Numbered from the stretch's first letter, positions 1 through 8,857 are shown. The stretch is DNA of 64,000 nt from Yinghuangia sp051388915 (GCF_051388915.1 NZ_JBPKBH010000025.1:1-64000); one strand, 5' to 3'. A program made the numbers and translations. The notes: generated from the sequence alone by a model not told the origin.

Positions 1-314
1 CCGACTTCCTGACCCGCCGCAACGCCTGCGCGTCCTGCGGCGGCACGGAGTTCGGCGAACTCCTGCTCGGCACGGACGGCGAGATCGCCGCGTTCACCAT
101 CGTGCACCGGGCGGCGCCCGGCGTGGCGGTGCCGTTCGTGTCCGCCATCGTGAAGCTGGACGGCGGACAGACCGTGCAGGGCAACGTCGTGGGCGTCGAC
201 CCCGACCCGGAGCACGTCGCGCTCGGCATGGGCGTCCGACTCACCACCTTCGTGGCGGGCACCGACGACAACGGCGTCGAAGCCGTCGCGTACGCCTTCA
301 CGCCGCGCGACTGA
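1..314 (+). CDS. OB-fold nucleic-acid/acyl-CoA-type protein (DUF35 family), 3' part only
   Basis: The reading frame is open from base 3 to the TGA at 312-314, and the start lies left of the window. The visible part opens with a CASCGG zinc-ribbon half-knuckle and continues into a beta-rich OB-fold (GEIAAFTIVHR, then VPFVSAIVKLDGG and GVRLTTFV). This is the typical order of DUF35 / 'OB-fold domain and Zn ribbon-containing' proteins. These are partners of SCP-x-like thiolases and help bind acyl-CoA in steroid and lipid side-chain metabolism. A thiolase of exactly that subfamily starts 56 bases downstream on the same strand, so the two probably form an operon and a heteromer; that is inference from family knowledge. 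An internal GTG at 102 is not the true start because the zinc ribbon lies before it. Confidence 0.85.
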   Translation, partial: DFLTRRNACASCGGTEFGELLLGTDGEIAAFTIVHRAAPGVAVPFVSAIVKLDGGQTVQGNVVGVDPDPEHVALGMGVRLTTFVAGTDDNGVEAVAYAFTPRD

Positions 315-370
315 ACCCTCGCACCCGCCCGACCCGGCACCCCCGCACCACCCGCCCCGAAAGGAACGAC

Positions 371-1570
371 ATGGCCTCCGACCACGTGTGGGTCATCGGC
401 GCGTCCATGACGCGCTTCGCCCGCCACGACAGCCTCGACGTGCTCGACCTGGCGGCAGAGGCGGCCCTGTCCGCGCTGGCCGACTCCGGCACCGCCATCG
501 CCGACATGGACATCCTCGCCGCCGGCTCGCTCTTCAACGCGGGCGCGGGTCTCGGCCAGCAGTTGCAGAAGCAGATAGGGCAGACGGGCATCCCCGTCTA
601 CAACGTCGCCAACGCGTGCGCCACAGGAGCCACCGCGCTGCGCACCGTGCACCTGTCGATCCTCGCGGGCGAATCCGAACTCGGCCTCGCGGTCGGCGTG
701 GAGAAGACCTCCGGCATGGGCCTGCTGGGCGCCGCGGCCCGGCCTGCCGGGGCGAAGACCGAGTTCACGCCGACCGGCCGCGACGGGCACGTCATGCCGA
801 CCGAGGGCGTCCTCGGGTCGCAGACGATGCCGAGCGTGTTCGCGCAGGCGGGGATGGCGTACCTCAACGCCAACCCGCAGGCGTCGGTGGAGCACTTCTA
901 CAAGATCAGCGAGAAGAACCACGCGCATTCGGAGTTGAACCCGCTCGCGCAGTACCGCAAGCGGTTCTCGCTCGACGAGATCAAGGGCGCGCCGATGATC
1001 TCGTACCCGAACACCTCGCTGATGTGCTCGGCGAACACCGACGGCGCGGCCGCGGTCGTGCTGTGCTCCTCGGCGCGGCTCGCGACCCTGCCGCAGACGG
1101 TGCGCGAGCGCGCGGTCAAGATCTCGGCGTCGGTGATGACCAGCGACCCGTACGTGCCGGGCGGGCAGGTTCTGCCGGACGTGTCCACGTGCACGCGCAA
1201 CGCCGCCGCCGCGGCGTACGAGAAGGCGGGCATCGGGCCCGAGGACCTCGACCTCGTCGAGCTGCACGACTGCTTCGCGACCGCCGAGCTCCTGCACTAC
1301 GACAACCTGATGCTCTGCGAGCCCGGCGGCGCCGCGGACTTCCTCGACTCCGGCGCCCCCTGGCGCGACGGCCGCCTGCCCGTCAACGTCTCCGGCGGGT
1401 TGCAGTCCAAGGGCCACCCGATCGGCGCGACCGGCATCGCCAACATCTACGAGGTCGCGACGCATCTGCGGGGCGAGGCGGGCGACCGGCAGATCGACGG
1501 GGCGCGCGTCGGGCTCACACATGTGATCGGGTTGGGGTCGAGCGCGGCGGTGCACATTCTCCAGAAGTAG
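371..1570 (+). CDS. Thiolase family protein (SCP-x / lipid-transfer type acetyl-CoA acetyltransferase)
   Basis: This 399-residue protein is a full-length thiolase. The nucleophile is Cys83 in NACATGATAL, a HDCFATAE motif follows near residue 300, and GHPIGATG with His349 sits near the C-terminus. The HDCF motif and the lack of the usual C-terminal CxG cysteine place it in the SCP-x/lipid-transfer subfamily, not the classical FadA group. Such enzymes cleave 3-ketoacyl-CoA or steroid side-chain acyl-CoA in the cytoplasm, usually with a DUF35 partner, and that partner is encoded just upstream. The ATG is supported by GAAAGGA eight bases before it. The substrate cannot be told from sequence. Confidence 0.9.
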   Translation: MASDHVWVIGASMTRFARHDSLDVLDLAAEAALSALADSGTAIADMDILAAGSLFNAGAGLGQQLQKQIGQTGIPVYNVANACATGATALRTVHLSILAGESELGLAVGVEKTSGMGLLGAAARPAGAKTEFTPTGRDGHVMPTEGVLGSQTMPSVFAQAGMAYLNANPQASVEHFYKISEKNHAHSELNPLAQYRKRFSLDEIKGAPMISYPNTSLMCSANTDGAAAVVLCSSARLATLPQTVRERAVKISASVMTSDPYVPGGQVLPDVSTCTRNAAAAAYEKAGIGPEDLDLVELHDCFATAELLHYDNLMLCEPGGAADFLDSGAPWRDGRLPVNVSGGLQSKGHPIGATGIANIYEVATHLRGEAGDRQIDGARVGLTHVIGLGSSAAVHILQK

Positions 1571-1976
1571 CTCTTCGGATCAGACCATCCGGCCGGTGGG
1601 CGGACTGTCCGGCCTGGGGCGGCCGAGCGGGAACGTGCCGAACATTCACCGGCGGCACGGCCCCGCCCGGCCGATGTGGACCCACCCGTCGGCGCCTTCG
1701 CCCCGTGGGTGCGCGCATGGCCCGCGGCTTGCCTTGCAGGCAGGTTCCGAGCGGGCGCATTGGGCCGACGAACGCGGCCACACCTGCCGCGCATGCATTC
1801 CCGCCCGCTTGCCCGCGCATACCCCGCCCGTCCCGGCCTGTGCCTTGCCGCCGCTCCCCCGCTCCCGCTGCTCCCCCGCTCCCGCCCCGCCCCCGTCCGA
1901 GCTCCCACCCGGACCGCTGCCCTCGGCCCCTTCGCCGCCCGACCCGCGACAGCGTAGGACAGTAGGCTTTCGAGCC
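1571..1976. other. Intergenic region with C-rich tract and putative leaderless promoter
   Basis: No convincing gene is visible in these 406 bases. A pyrimidine-rich tract made of repeated CGCTCCC-like units lies at about 1850-1910. A -10-like TAGGCT at 1963-1968 ends eight bases before the ATG at 1977, and no ribosome binding site is present. This suggests a leaderless transcript for the LAL regulator. The open frame continues upstream to 1596, but codon use there is unlike the gene body. Confidence 0.5.
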
Positions 1977-4700
1977 ATGTTGGTCGGCCGGGATGGGGAA
2001 CGGGACCACGTCGAGCGGCTGTTGGCGCAGGCGGCGGCCGGCCGCAGTGCGACGCTGGTGATCCGGGGCGAGGCGGGCATCGGCAAGTCGGCGCTGCTGG
2101 ACCACACCGTGGCCGCGGCCCGCGGGATGCGCGTGCTGCGGGGTGTCGGGATCGAGTCCGAGGCGGAGTTGGCGTTCGGCGCCCTCCACCTGTTGCTCTA
2201 CCCGTACCTGGACCGGCTCGACCTGCTGCCCGACCCGCAGGCTGCCGCGCTTCGCGGCGCGTTCGGACTCACCGACGACACGGCCGCCAACCCCTTCCTG
2301 ATCGGCGCCGCGACCCTGACGCTGATCGCCGAACTTGCCGCCGAGCAGCCACTGCTGTGTGTGGTGGACGACGCACAGTGGCTGGACCGTGGGTCGTCGG
2401 ACGCCCTGCTCTTCGCGGCCCGGCGCTTCCAGGCGGACCCGGTCGCGATGCTGTTCGCGGTCCGCGACACCGCCGTGCCGTTCCCCACCGCCCGGATCGA
2501 GGAGCTGCGGCTGCCGGGCCTGACCGCGGACGCCGCCGCCGGACTGCTCGACCGGCACAGCCCCGGGCTGACCGCCCCGATCCGCGCGCGGGTCCTGGAG
2601 GAGGCCAAGGGCAACCCGCTGGCGCTGCTCGAACTCGGCGCGGCACGCCTGGCCGCGCAGCGCGAGGGCCGCGCCGAGCCCGCGCACGAGGTAGGTCCGC
2701 TGCCGGTCGCGCGGCGCGTGCAGGAGGCGTTCCGCGCGCAGATCGCCGGCCTTCCCGCGGCGTCCCAGGCCATCCTGCTGGTCGCCGCGGCCGACCGTTT
2801 CGCCGGCATGGACACCGTGCTGCGCGTCGCCCGCGCGGTCGGGGCGGACACGTCCGACCTGGAGGCCGCGGAGCGCGCCGGGCTGATCCATGTCACGGAC
2901 GGAGAACTCGCGTTCCGGCACCCGCTCGTCCGCGCCGCCGCCTACCAGTGCGCCGCGCACCACCGACGGCTCGCGGTGCACCGCGCGTTCGCCGAGGCGC
3001 TGACCGCCCCCGACGTCCTCGACCGCCGGGCCTGGCACCTCGCCGCGGCCACCACCGAGCCGGACGAGGCGGTGGCCGCCGAGCTGGAGCGGACCGCGCT
3101 GCGGGCGGAACGCCGCGGCGGGGCGATGGCGGTGTCCGCCGCGTACGACCGCGCGGGCCGCCTGAGCACGGACCCCGGGCGCAAGGCGCGCCGCATCGCG
3201 AAGGCGGCGGCTGCCGCGTACGACGCGGGCAAGCCCGACCGCGCGGCGCGCCTGGCCGTCGAGGTCGCGTCCCTCACCGCCGATCCCGGTCTCATCGCCG
3301 AGGCGACGCTGCTGCGCGGGCAGATCGAGTACGAGCGGACCTCCCCCGAGGCCGACGCCACGCTCGCGTGCGAGGCGGCGCGCCTGGTGATGGACCACGA
3401 CCCGGAGCGCGCGGTCGTCATGCTGACCGAGATGATCTGCGCCGGCCGGGACGCGGGCGCGCTCGCCCTGGTCGCCGAAGGCGGGCGGCTGATGAGCGAG
3501 CTGCGGCTGCCGTCCGGTTCCGGCATGCGGACGGCCGCCGACGCGCAGATGCGCTGGGCGGACCTGCTGGACGGGAAGCCGGAGAACGCCGTCGAACCGC
3601 TGCGCGCCGTCGTCCGCACGGGCCGCGAGGCGGACGCCGGGCTCATGCCCAGGATCGTCGCCGGGTTCAGCGCGCTGATGCTGGCCGAGGACCGGGCGGC
3701 GATCGAGGCGATGGACCGGTTGCTCGCGGAGGTGCGGGCCGGCGGGGCGTTGACGTGGATCCCGTACGCGCAGGAGATCGCCGCGCTGGCGCACGCGCTG
3801 CGCGGCGACTTCCTGACCGCGCGGACGAGCCTGGCCGAGGGGGTGGCGCTGAGCACCGAGTTCGGGATGGACGTGGAGGTCGCGGTACTGCGGGCGACGT
3901 CCGTATGGCTGGCCGCGGTGACGGGCGACGAGGCTCGGTGCCGCGAACTGGCCGCCGAGATCCTGCCGGTGCTCGCCGACCGGCACGCGGTCGCCACCGC
4001 GCTGGCACGCTGGGGCCTCGGGCTGCTCGATCTCGCGGCCGGCCGGTACCGGGCGGCGTTCGACACGCTGTACGCCGTGTGTACGGGGCCGGCCCGGCAC
4101 GACTTCATCGTCCGTGCCGTCGCCGACCTGGTCGAGGCGGCGGTCCGCGACGGCGGCCCCGACCGGATCGCCGGGGAGTTCACCACGTTGGAACGCTGGG
4201 CCTCGCACGTGGACAGCCCCACCGCGACCGCGCTGCTGCACCGCTGCGAGGCGATGCTGCGGGACTCCGAGGAGCACTATCGCGCGGCCCTCGACCTGCA
4301 CGCCGCGCGCGGCGACCGCTTCGACGAGGCCCGGACGCGGCTGCTGTACGGCGAATGGCTGCGCCGCAGGCGCCGCCGCGGCGAGGCGCGCGCTGAACTG
4401 GACGCCGCCCTGGGCGGGTTCACGCACATGGGCGCGACGCGGTGGGAGGCGCGTGCGAGAAGCGAACTGACGGCGCTGGGCGAGCGCCCGGCGGCCGAGC
4501 CGGTCGCCGGGGACCCGCTGAGGAACCTGACGCCGCAGGAGTTGCAGGTCGTCCGCCTGGCGGCGGCCGGACTGAGCAACAAGGAGATCGGCGCGCAGCT
4601 CTTCCTGAGCCCGCGGACGATCGGCCACCACCTCTATCGGGCGTACCCGAAACTCGGCGTGACGCGGCGGATCGAACTGGCGCAACTCGGACTCGACTGA
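1977..4700 (+). CDS. Large ATP-binding LuxR-family (LAL) transcriptional regulator
   Basis: This 907-residue protein has the LAL architecture. An N-terminal AAA/STAND ATPase carries a Walker A GEAGIGKS at residues 31-38 and a Walker B CVVDD at about 128-132. A long alpha-helical, TPR-like middle is rich in Ala and Arg. A LuxR/GerE helix-turn-helix fills the last 60 residues (LTPQELQVVRLAAAGLSNKE, then SPRTIGHHL). LAL proteins are ATP-dependent transcriptional activators, often pathway-specific in actinomycetes. The ATG at 1977 was chosen because the LVGRD motif that normally opens these proteins follows at once. It stands alone on the plus strand, and its target may be the thiolase unit before it or the SDR after it. 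Confidence 0.9.
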   Translation: MLVGRDGERDHVERLLAQAAAGRSATLVIRGEAGIGKSALLDHTVAAARGMRVLRGVGIESEAELAFGALHLLLYPYLDRLDLLPDPQAAALRGAFGLTDDTAANPFLIGAATLTLIAELAAEQPLLCVVDDAQWLDRGSSDALLFAARRFQADPVAMLFAVRDTAVPFPTARIEELRLPGLTADAAAGLLDRHSPGLTAPIRARVLEEAKGNPLALLELGAARLAAQREGRAEPAHEVGPLPVARRVQEAFRAQIAGLPAASQAILLVAAADRFAGMDTVLRVARAVGADTSDLEAAERAGLIHVTDGELAFRHPLVRAAAYQCAAHHRRLAVHRAFAEALTAPDVLDRRAWHLAAATTEPDEAVAAELERTALRAERRGGAMAVSAAYDRAGRLSTDPGRKARRIAKAAAAAYDAGKPDRAARLAVEVASLTADPGLIAEATLLRGQIEYERTSPEADATLACEAARLVMDHDPERAVVMLTEMICAGRDAGALALVAEGGRLMSELRLPSGSGMRTAADAQMRWADLLDGKPENAVEPLRAVVRTGREADAGLMPRIVAGFSALMLAEDRAAIEAMDRLLAEVRAGGALTWIPYAQEIAALAHALRGDFLTARTSLAEGVALSTEFGMDVEVAVLRATSVWLAAVTGDEARCRELAAEILPVLADRHAVATALARWGLGLLDLAAGRYRAAFDTLYAVCTGPARHDFIVRAVADLVEAAVRDGGPDRIAGEFTTLERWASHVDSPTATALLHRCEAMLRDSEEHYRAALDLHAARGDRFDEARTRLLYGEWLRRRRRRGEARAELDAALGGFTHMGATRWEARARSELTALGERPAAEPVAGDPLRNLTPQELQVVRLAAAGLSNKEIGAQLFLSPRTIGHHLYRAYPKLGVTRRIELAQLGLD

Positions 4701-5135
4701 CGGTCGGTCGCGACACGGGGCCGTTCTCCCGCGACCGGCCTGTGCGCGTCCGAGACCAGCCACCACCGAACCGCGGACCGACCGATCACCCGCCGATCAC
4801 CGGCTGACCACTGGTCTGTCGCGGCCCAACCACCCACCCGCAACTCGCCTGCGATCCACCGGCATCCGACCCACGAGCGGCCTGCCCCCAGCCCGCCTCC
4901 GACCTGCTGTCGCAGACCACCGACCAGCGACCGCACCGCCGCCGACCCACCGCCGACCTGCCATCCCCCCCGTGACCGACCGACCATCGACCGCTCCCCG
5001 ACCTACAAAAGACCCACCGCCTCCCCCCGACCGACTTACCCCGCCCCTCCATCAGTCGTTGGCACACCAGTCATGTAGCCGATGTGCGCGGCCGTGGCCT
5101 TTACCTAGCGTTTCCGACAACGAAAGGGGCAGCAG
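4701..5135. repeat. Intergenic low-complexity region of degenerate ACCGACC / GATCACC repeats
   Basis: From about 4740 to 5040 the sequence is a patchwork of short related words (ACCGACCGATCACC, ACCGGCTGACCACTGG, CCGCCGACC, GACCGACCGACC). No reading frame has natural codon bias. It resembles other simple GC-rich repeat tracts in this window. The last 35 bases hold a -10-like TAGCGT and a GAAAGG ribosome binding site for the next gene. Confidence 0.6.
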
Positions 5136-5885
5136 ATGTTGCTGGAGAACAAGACCGCCGTGATCTACGGAGGCGGCGGCACGATCGGCGGCGCGATGGC
5201 CGAGGGCTTCGCCGCCGAGGGCGCGCGGGTGTTCCTGGTCGGGCGGACCCCCGCCACGCTGGAGGCGGTCGCCGACCGCGTCCGCGCGGCGGGCGGCCAG
5301 GCCGAGACGGCCGTGGTCGACGTCCTGGACGCGGCCGCCGTGAACGACCACATCGACGCCGTCGCCGAGAAGTCCGGCAGCGTGGACATCTCGGTCAACC
5401 TGATCGCCCAGGACGCGATCTTCCAGCCGCTGGCCGACATTTCGACCGTGGACTTCGCCGCGGCCGTCGGCAAGGCGCTGACCACGCACCTGACCACCAC
5501 CAAGGCCGCCGCCCGGCACATGGTCCGGCAGGAGTCCGGGGTGCTGCTGTTCTTCGGCGGTTCGGACCACGCGAACACCCTGCCCGGGATGGGCAGCGTG
5601 CAGGTGGGCATGGACGCCGTCGAGTCGCTGCGCAAGCAGTGGGCGGCCGAGCTGGCGCCGCACGGCGTGCGAACCGTGACGCTGCTGACCGGCGGCATCG
5701 TCGACAGCTTCCCGGACACGCCGGAGATGGCGCCGGCCCGGCAGGGTCTCGTCGACGCGTCCCCGCTCAAGCGCGCCGCGACGACGGCCGACGTGGGCAG
5801 GGTCGCCGCGTTCGTGGCCTCGGAACACGGCCGCAGCATCGCGTCGACGCAGGTCAACATCTCCTTCGGCGCCTGCTACGGCTGA
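5136..5885 (+). CDS. Short-chain dehydrogenase/reductase lacking the canonical YxxxK active site
   Basis: This 249-residue protein has the size and fold order of a classical SDR. It has a glycine-rich nucleotide motif GGGGTIGGAMA near residue 10, a DV acidic loop near residue 63 and C-terminal strands. At the active site the expected Tyr-xxx-Lys is replaced: the segment reads VQVGMDAVESL where YSASKAAVEAL would normally stand, so both Tyr and Lys are missing. Related SDRs with a substituted active site are known in actinomycetes. It may bind a nucleotide or ligand without reducing it, or use other residues. The ATG has GAAAGGGG upstream. It is followed by a small tandem repeat and a broken gene. 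Confidence 0.85.
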   Translation: MLLENKTAVIYGGGGTIGGAMAEGFAAEGARVFLVGRTPATLEAVADRVRAAGGQAETAVVDVLDAAAVNDHIDAVAEKSGSVDISVNLIAQDAIFQPLADISTVDFAAAVGKALTTHLTTTKAAARHMVRQESGVLLFFGGSDHANTLPGMGSVQVGMDAVESLRKQWAAELAPHGVRTVTLLTGGIVDSFPDTPEMAPARQGLVDASPLKRAATTADVGRVAAFVASEHGRSIASTQVNISFGACYG

Positions 5886-5894
5886 CGCCGCGGC

Positions 5895-5946
5895 GATCCC
5901 CACCGCCGATCCCCACCGCCGATCCCCACCGCCGATCCCTGCCGCG
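5895..5946. repeat. 13-bp tandem repeat, about four copies
   Basis: GATCCCCACCGCC is repeated perfectly three times (5895-5907, 5908-5920, 5921-5933), and a fourth diverged copy ends near 5946. It lies directly after the SDR stop codon. No function is evident. Confidence 0.85.
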
Positions 5947-6033
5947 GTCCCTGCCGCGCCCCCGCCGCGCACGAGGTTGGAAGTTCCGGGGGCCCTTGAT
6001 AAAACGTCAGCTACCCGGCGGAGGGGCGAACTC

Positions 6034-6560
6034 ATGGCAGGGGAACGGGCCGACGAAGTCGACGCGCTGATCGTCGGGGCGGATTCGCCAGCATGTACCA
6101 GTTGCACGCGATGCGCGGGCTCGGGCTGCGCGCCCGTGTCCTGGCGCGCGGTTCCGGGGTCGGCGGCACGCGGTTCTGGAACCGCTACCCCGGGGCGCGC
6201 TGCGACGCGCCCAGTCTCTTCTACTCGGTGTCCTACCGGCCGGACCTCGACCAGGAGTGGCACTGGACGGAGCGGTTCGCGGCGCAGCCGGAGATCCTGG
6301 CGTACATCCGCGAGGTCGCGCGCCGGGAGGACATGGAGCGGGTCAACGCCATCTCGCTCGGCAGGGTGTTCACCGCTCCCTGGCACGAGGCGACCGAGGA
6401 GGAGTTGGCCGCAATCCGCGCGCGCATCCCCCTGGACCGCATCGCGGGGCCGGACGAGATCGCGCCGGTAGTGGCGTTCCTCGCGTCGCCGGCCGCCTCG
6501 TACATCACCGGGCAGACCATCACCGTCGACGGCGGACGCACCATCTGGGCCGGTGAGTAG
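6034..6560 (+). pseudogene. Broken chimera: N-terminus of a flavin monooxygenase (Baeyer-Villiger type) joined to an SDR C-terminus
   Basis: A good ribosome binding site (GGAGGGG) precedes ATG 6034, and the frame reads MAGERADEVDALIVGA, the start of a Baeyer-Villiger-type FAD protein. At about 6062 the FAD GxGxxG motif is broken by a one-base loss. The message continues in the next frame as MYQLHAMRGLGLRARVLARG and then VGGTRFWNRYPGARCD, characteristic of the family. At about 6410 the protein changes without a stop into a typical SDR tail (PDEIAPVVAFLASPAASYIT and a TVDGG ending). Over 350 monooxygenase residues and about 200 SDR residues are missing. A deletion between two neighbouring genes, plus a frameshift, explains this. 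It is almost certainly non-functional. Confidence 0.88.
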
Positions 6561-6649
6561 CCCTGATGCGGGGGACATGAGCCCGTGCTCACGATCGACG
6601 CGGCAAATCACCTTGGCGCGAACCGGCATGCGGCGTGAATAGTGGCGGC

Positions 6650-7345
6650 ATGAAGCGGATCCTGAACGTCGCGGTCATCGGCGACCATGACGCCTCCTCG
6701 CCCACCCACGCCGCCACCGACGCCGCGCTCCTGCACTCGGCCGCGGCCCTCGGCATCGGGCTCAAGGTCCGATGGTTCGGCACCGGGTCGCTGGAGTCCG
6801 ACGTGTCGGAGATCGCGTGGGCGGATGTTCTGTGGTGCGCACCGGGCAGCCCGTACCGCAGCCTCGCGGGCGCGGTTGCGGCGCTGCGGTACGGCCGGGA
6901 GAAGGGCGTTCCGACACTGGGCACGTGCGGCGGCTGCCAGCACATGGTGCTGGAGTACGCGCGGAACGTGCTCGGGTACGAGGACGCCGGGCACGCGGAG
7001 TACGACCCTTATGCCTCAACGCTGTTCGTGTCCGAGCTGACCTGCTCCCTGGTCGGCCGGACGATGCCGGTCGCACTCACCCCCGGCTCACGCGTGGCCG
7101 CCGTCTACGGCACCACCGGGACCGAGGAGCGGTATTACTGCAACTTCGGCATCGACCCGGCCCGCCAGACGACCCTGCACGAGGGCGGGTTCGCCATCAC
7201 GGGCGTGGACGGCGACGGCGAGCCGCGCGTGCTCGAACTCCCGGACCACCCCTACTACATCGCCACGCTGTTCGTCCCGCAGGCCCGGTCGCGCCCGGAC
7301 GCGCCGCACCCGCTCGTCACCTACCTCCTGCGCGCCGCCCTGTGA
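6650..7345 (+). CDS. CTP synthase C-terminal region-related protein (class I amidotransferase-like)
   Basis: This 231-residue protein matches the glutaminase half of CTP synthase: GTCGGCQHMVLEYARNVLG carries the nucleophile Cys93 and aligns with the CTP synthase nucleophile elbow. The catalytic His-Pro-Glu is absent, however: FVPQ stands at residues 208-211 where CTP synthase has FHPEF. The synthetase half is also absent. It fits the family annotated as 'CTP synthase C-terminal region-related (seleno)protein', in which some members carry selenocysteine at the nucleophile; this one has a normal TGC cysteine codon. The true substrate is unknown. ATG 6650 is favoured because MKRILNVAVIGD opens the fold; an in-frame GTG at 6635 is possible. 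Confidence 0.8.
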   Translation: MKRILNVAVIGDHDASSPTHAATDAALLHSAAALGIGLKVRWFGTGSLESDVSEIAWADVLWCAPGSPYRSLAGAVAALRYGREKGVPTLGTCGGCQHMVLEYARNVLGYEDAGHAEYDPYASTLFVSELTCSLVGRTMPVALTPGSRVAAVYGTTGTEERYYCNFGIDPARQTTLHEGGFAITGVDGDGEPRVLELPDHPYYIATLFVPQARSRPDAPHPLVTYLLRAAL

Positions 7346-7568
7346 CGCCGGTGCCGCGGCCGGGGAGGTTTGCCGGTTCCCGGTGTCCGGTGCCGTGCAT
7401 CGCACGGCGCGGGCCCGACGCTCGTGCTCGGTCGCACTCGCCCGCCGGGACTTGACGGCCCTCCTACGCCCGCAACGCCGCGAGGCGCGGTGTCCAGGCA
7501 CCGTGAGCGCATCGGGACATCGGCCTCGCTCATGGCCTTGCGCAACACAGTTGGTGGACGTCGAGTCC

Positions 7569-8216
7569 TCAGGTCGGCGCGCCGGTGCGAATTTGGTTGA
7601 TCAGTGTGCGAATTGCCGCGGGGTCGAGGCCGTCGGTGAGGATGTTGACGAGGTAGTTGTCGTCGGCCCACAGGCACGAACTGGCCGTGCAGCTGTACGT
7701 CCCGCCGAACGCCTCGCCGGTGTCGGGCGGATTCGGCTCGTCCTCCGCCCCCGCGACGACCCTTTGGACCAGCACATTGGCCGGCATCTTCCCGGCGGAG
7801 GCGATGATCACCATCAGATAGCCGGGCCGACCCGCGGCCGGTGCCTCGTCGTAGTAGTAACCGCCTTGCCAGTCACGGGTGTCGGTGTATCCGAGGAACT
7901 CCATCTCCTGGACCAGCCGGTACGCGGCCCCCTGGTCGTCCACCGCGGGATCGCTCGCGAGCGTCGTGTCCGGCGGATTGTTGGGCGTCGCCCCGTCCCA
8001 GGCGTCGATCCGCTCCGCCGCACCGATCCGTTCGGGAAGCCCGGGGCCGCCGGGCGCGGTATCGCCGCCCTCGCCGCCACCGTCGTCCGAACACCCGGCC
8101 AAGGCCACCACGCACGCCGCCGCGACCCCGGCGACCACCCGCCGACCTCGTCGGCCCCGTAGGCCGCGTGCCGCCCGGGTCGCGGGTATGGATGCCGTCC
8201 TCTGCACGCCCCTCAC
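7569..8216 (-). CDS. Putative secreted lipoprotein of unknown function
   Basis: The 215-residue protein begins with a basic, Arg-rich segment, a hydrophobic stretch and a lipobox (VVALAGC near residue 42), followed by an acidic Gly/Asp-rich linker (SDDGGGEGGD). It is therefore likely to be lipidated and held on the outside of the membrane. The mature part contains Tyr-rich WQGGYYYDEAP and two cysteines (YSCTASSC) that could form a disulfide. No family was recognised. The start is uncertain: the GTG at 8216 gives a long n-region, and several in-frame GTG codons follow. It stands alone between two convergently or divergently read units. Confidence 0.7.
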   Translation of the reverse strand: MRGVQRTASIPATRAARGLRGRRGRRVVAGVAAACVVALAGCSDDGGGEGGDTAPGGPGLPERIGAAERIDAWDGATPNNPPDTTLASDPAVDDQGAAYRLVQEMEFLGYTDTRDWQGGYYYDEAPAAGRPGYLMVIIASAGKMPANVLVQRVVAGAEDEPNPPDTGEAFGGTYSCTASSCLWADDNYLVNILTDGLDPAAIRTLINQIRTGAPT

Positions 8217-8349
8217 GACGTCCGATACCGCCGCTTCATGCGTCGCTCACCCCTGATCGTGGATCCCCCGGGCCCAAAGCCCCCACCAACCATCTTGGCG
8301 CACCCTTGCACGGACGGCGAATTCGCACAACGATTCGGACGAGGGGCAC

Positions 8350-8814
8350 TCACAACCGCCGCGGCCCGACTCCCTCCCCGGCGAGCGTGTCGCCCGGGTT
8401 GAGCAGCGCGCACGCCTTCATCGAGAGGCATCCGCAGCCGATGCACCCGGTCAGCTCTGCCTCCAGTCGCTCGATCGTCAGCCGGCGCTCCTCCAGCCGC
8501 CGCTTCCAGCCGCGCGACGCGCGCTGCCACTCCTGGTGACTGGGCGGCCGGTCGAGCGGCACGTCCGCGAAGGCGTCCCGGAGATCCTGCAACGGAATGC
8601 CGATCCGCTTCGCCACCGAGATGAGCGCGACGCGGCGCAACATGTGGCGCGGGAAGCGACGCTGGTTGCGGTCGTCGCGCTCCGACGCGATCAGCCCCAG
8701 CTCCTCGTAGAACCGCAGCGCTGAAACAGCCGCACCCGTCCGGGCACTCACCTCCCCGATGGTCAGCCAGTCATCGGGCCTCGCCCGCACCTCACCCGAA
8801 CGCCGCCTCGCCAT
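8350..8814 (-). CDS. soxR: Redox-sensing MerR-family transcriptional activator SoxR
   Basis: The 154-residue protein has an N-terminal MerR winged helix (LTIGEVSARTGAAVSALRFY, residues 17-36), a dimerisation helix and the SoxR-specific [2Fe-2S] motif CIGCGCLSMKAC. Its cysteines are 124, 127, 129 and 135 with C-x2-C-x-C-x5-C spacing. SoxR is switched on when this cluster is oxidised by redox-cycling compounds. In actinomycetes it usually answers to the cell's own pigments or quinone antibiotics rather than running the enterobacterial superoxide response. The gene diverges from a ferredoxin gene, with a perfect SoxR box between them. Confidence 0.96.
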   Translation of the reverse strand: MARRRSGEVRARPDDWLTIGEVSARTGAAVSALRFYEELGLIASERDDRNQRRFPRHMLRRVALISVAKRIGIPLQDLRDAFADVPLDRPPSHQEWQRASRGWKRRLEERRLTIERLEAELTGCIGCGCLSMKACALLNPGDTLAGEGVGPRRL

Positions 8815-8826
8815 TCGCGACCTCCC

Positions 8827-8857
8827 TTGACCTCAAGGTTACTTGAGGTCCTACGGT
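8827..8857 (+). promoter_or_regulatory. SoxR box inside a MerR-type promoter with 19-bp spacer
   Basis: The palindrome CCTCAAGGTTACTTGAGG (8831-8848) matches the known SoxR operator. It lies between a -35 TTGACC (8827-8832) and a -10 TACGGT (8852-8857). The spacer is 19 bp, the overlong spacing that MerR-family activators correct by twisting DNA. The promoter faces the ferredoxin gene at 8910. The soxR start at 8814 is so close that soxR itself may also be affected. Confidence 0.93.

Noticed and set aside
1515..4766. 1083-codon open frame on the minus strand opposite the LAL gene
   Set aside because: It is a shadow of high-GC codon bias: the plus strand carries clear ATPase and LuxR domains, while the minus translation is Arg/Gly/Gln-rich without any motif.
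7569..8216. Plus-strand frames opposite the lipoprotein (7383-8162, 7841-8539)
   Set aside because: The minus strand has a lipobox and natural composition; the plus-strand translations are Arg/Pro-rich shadows.
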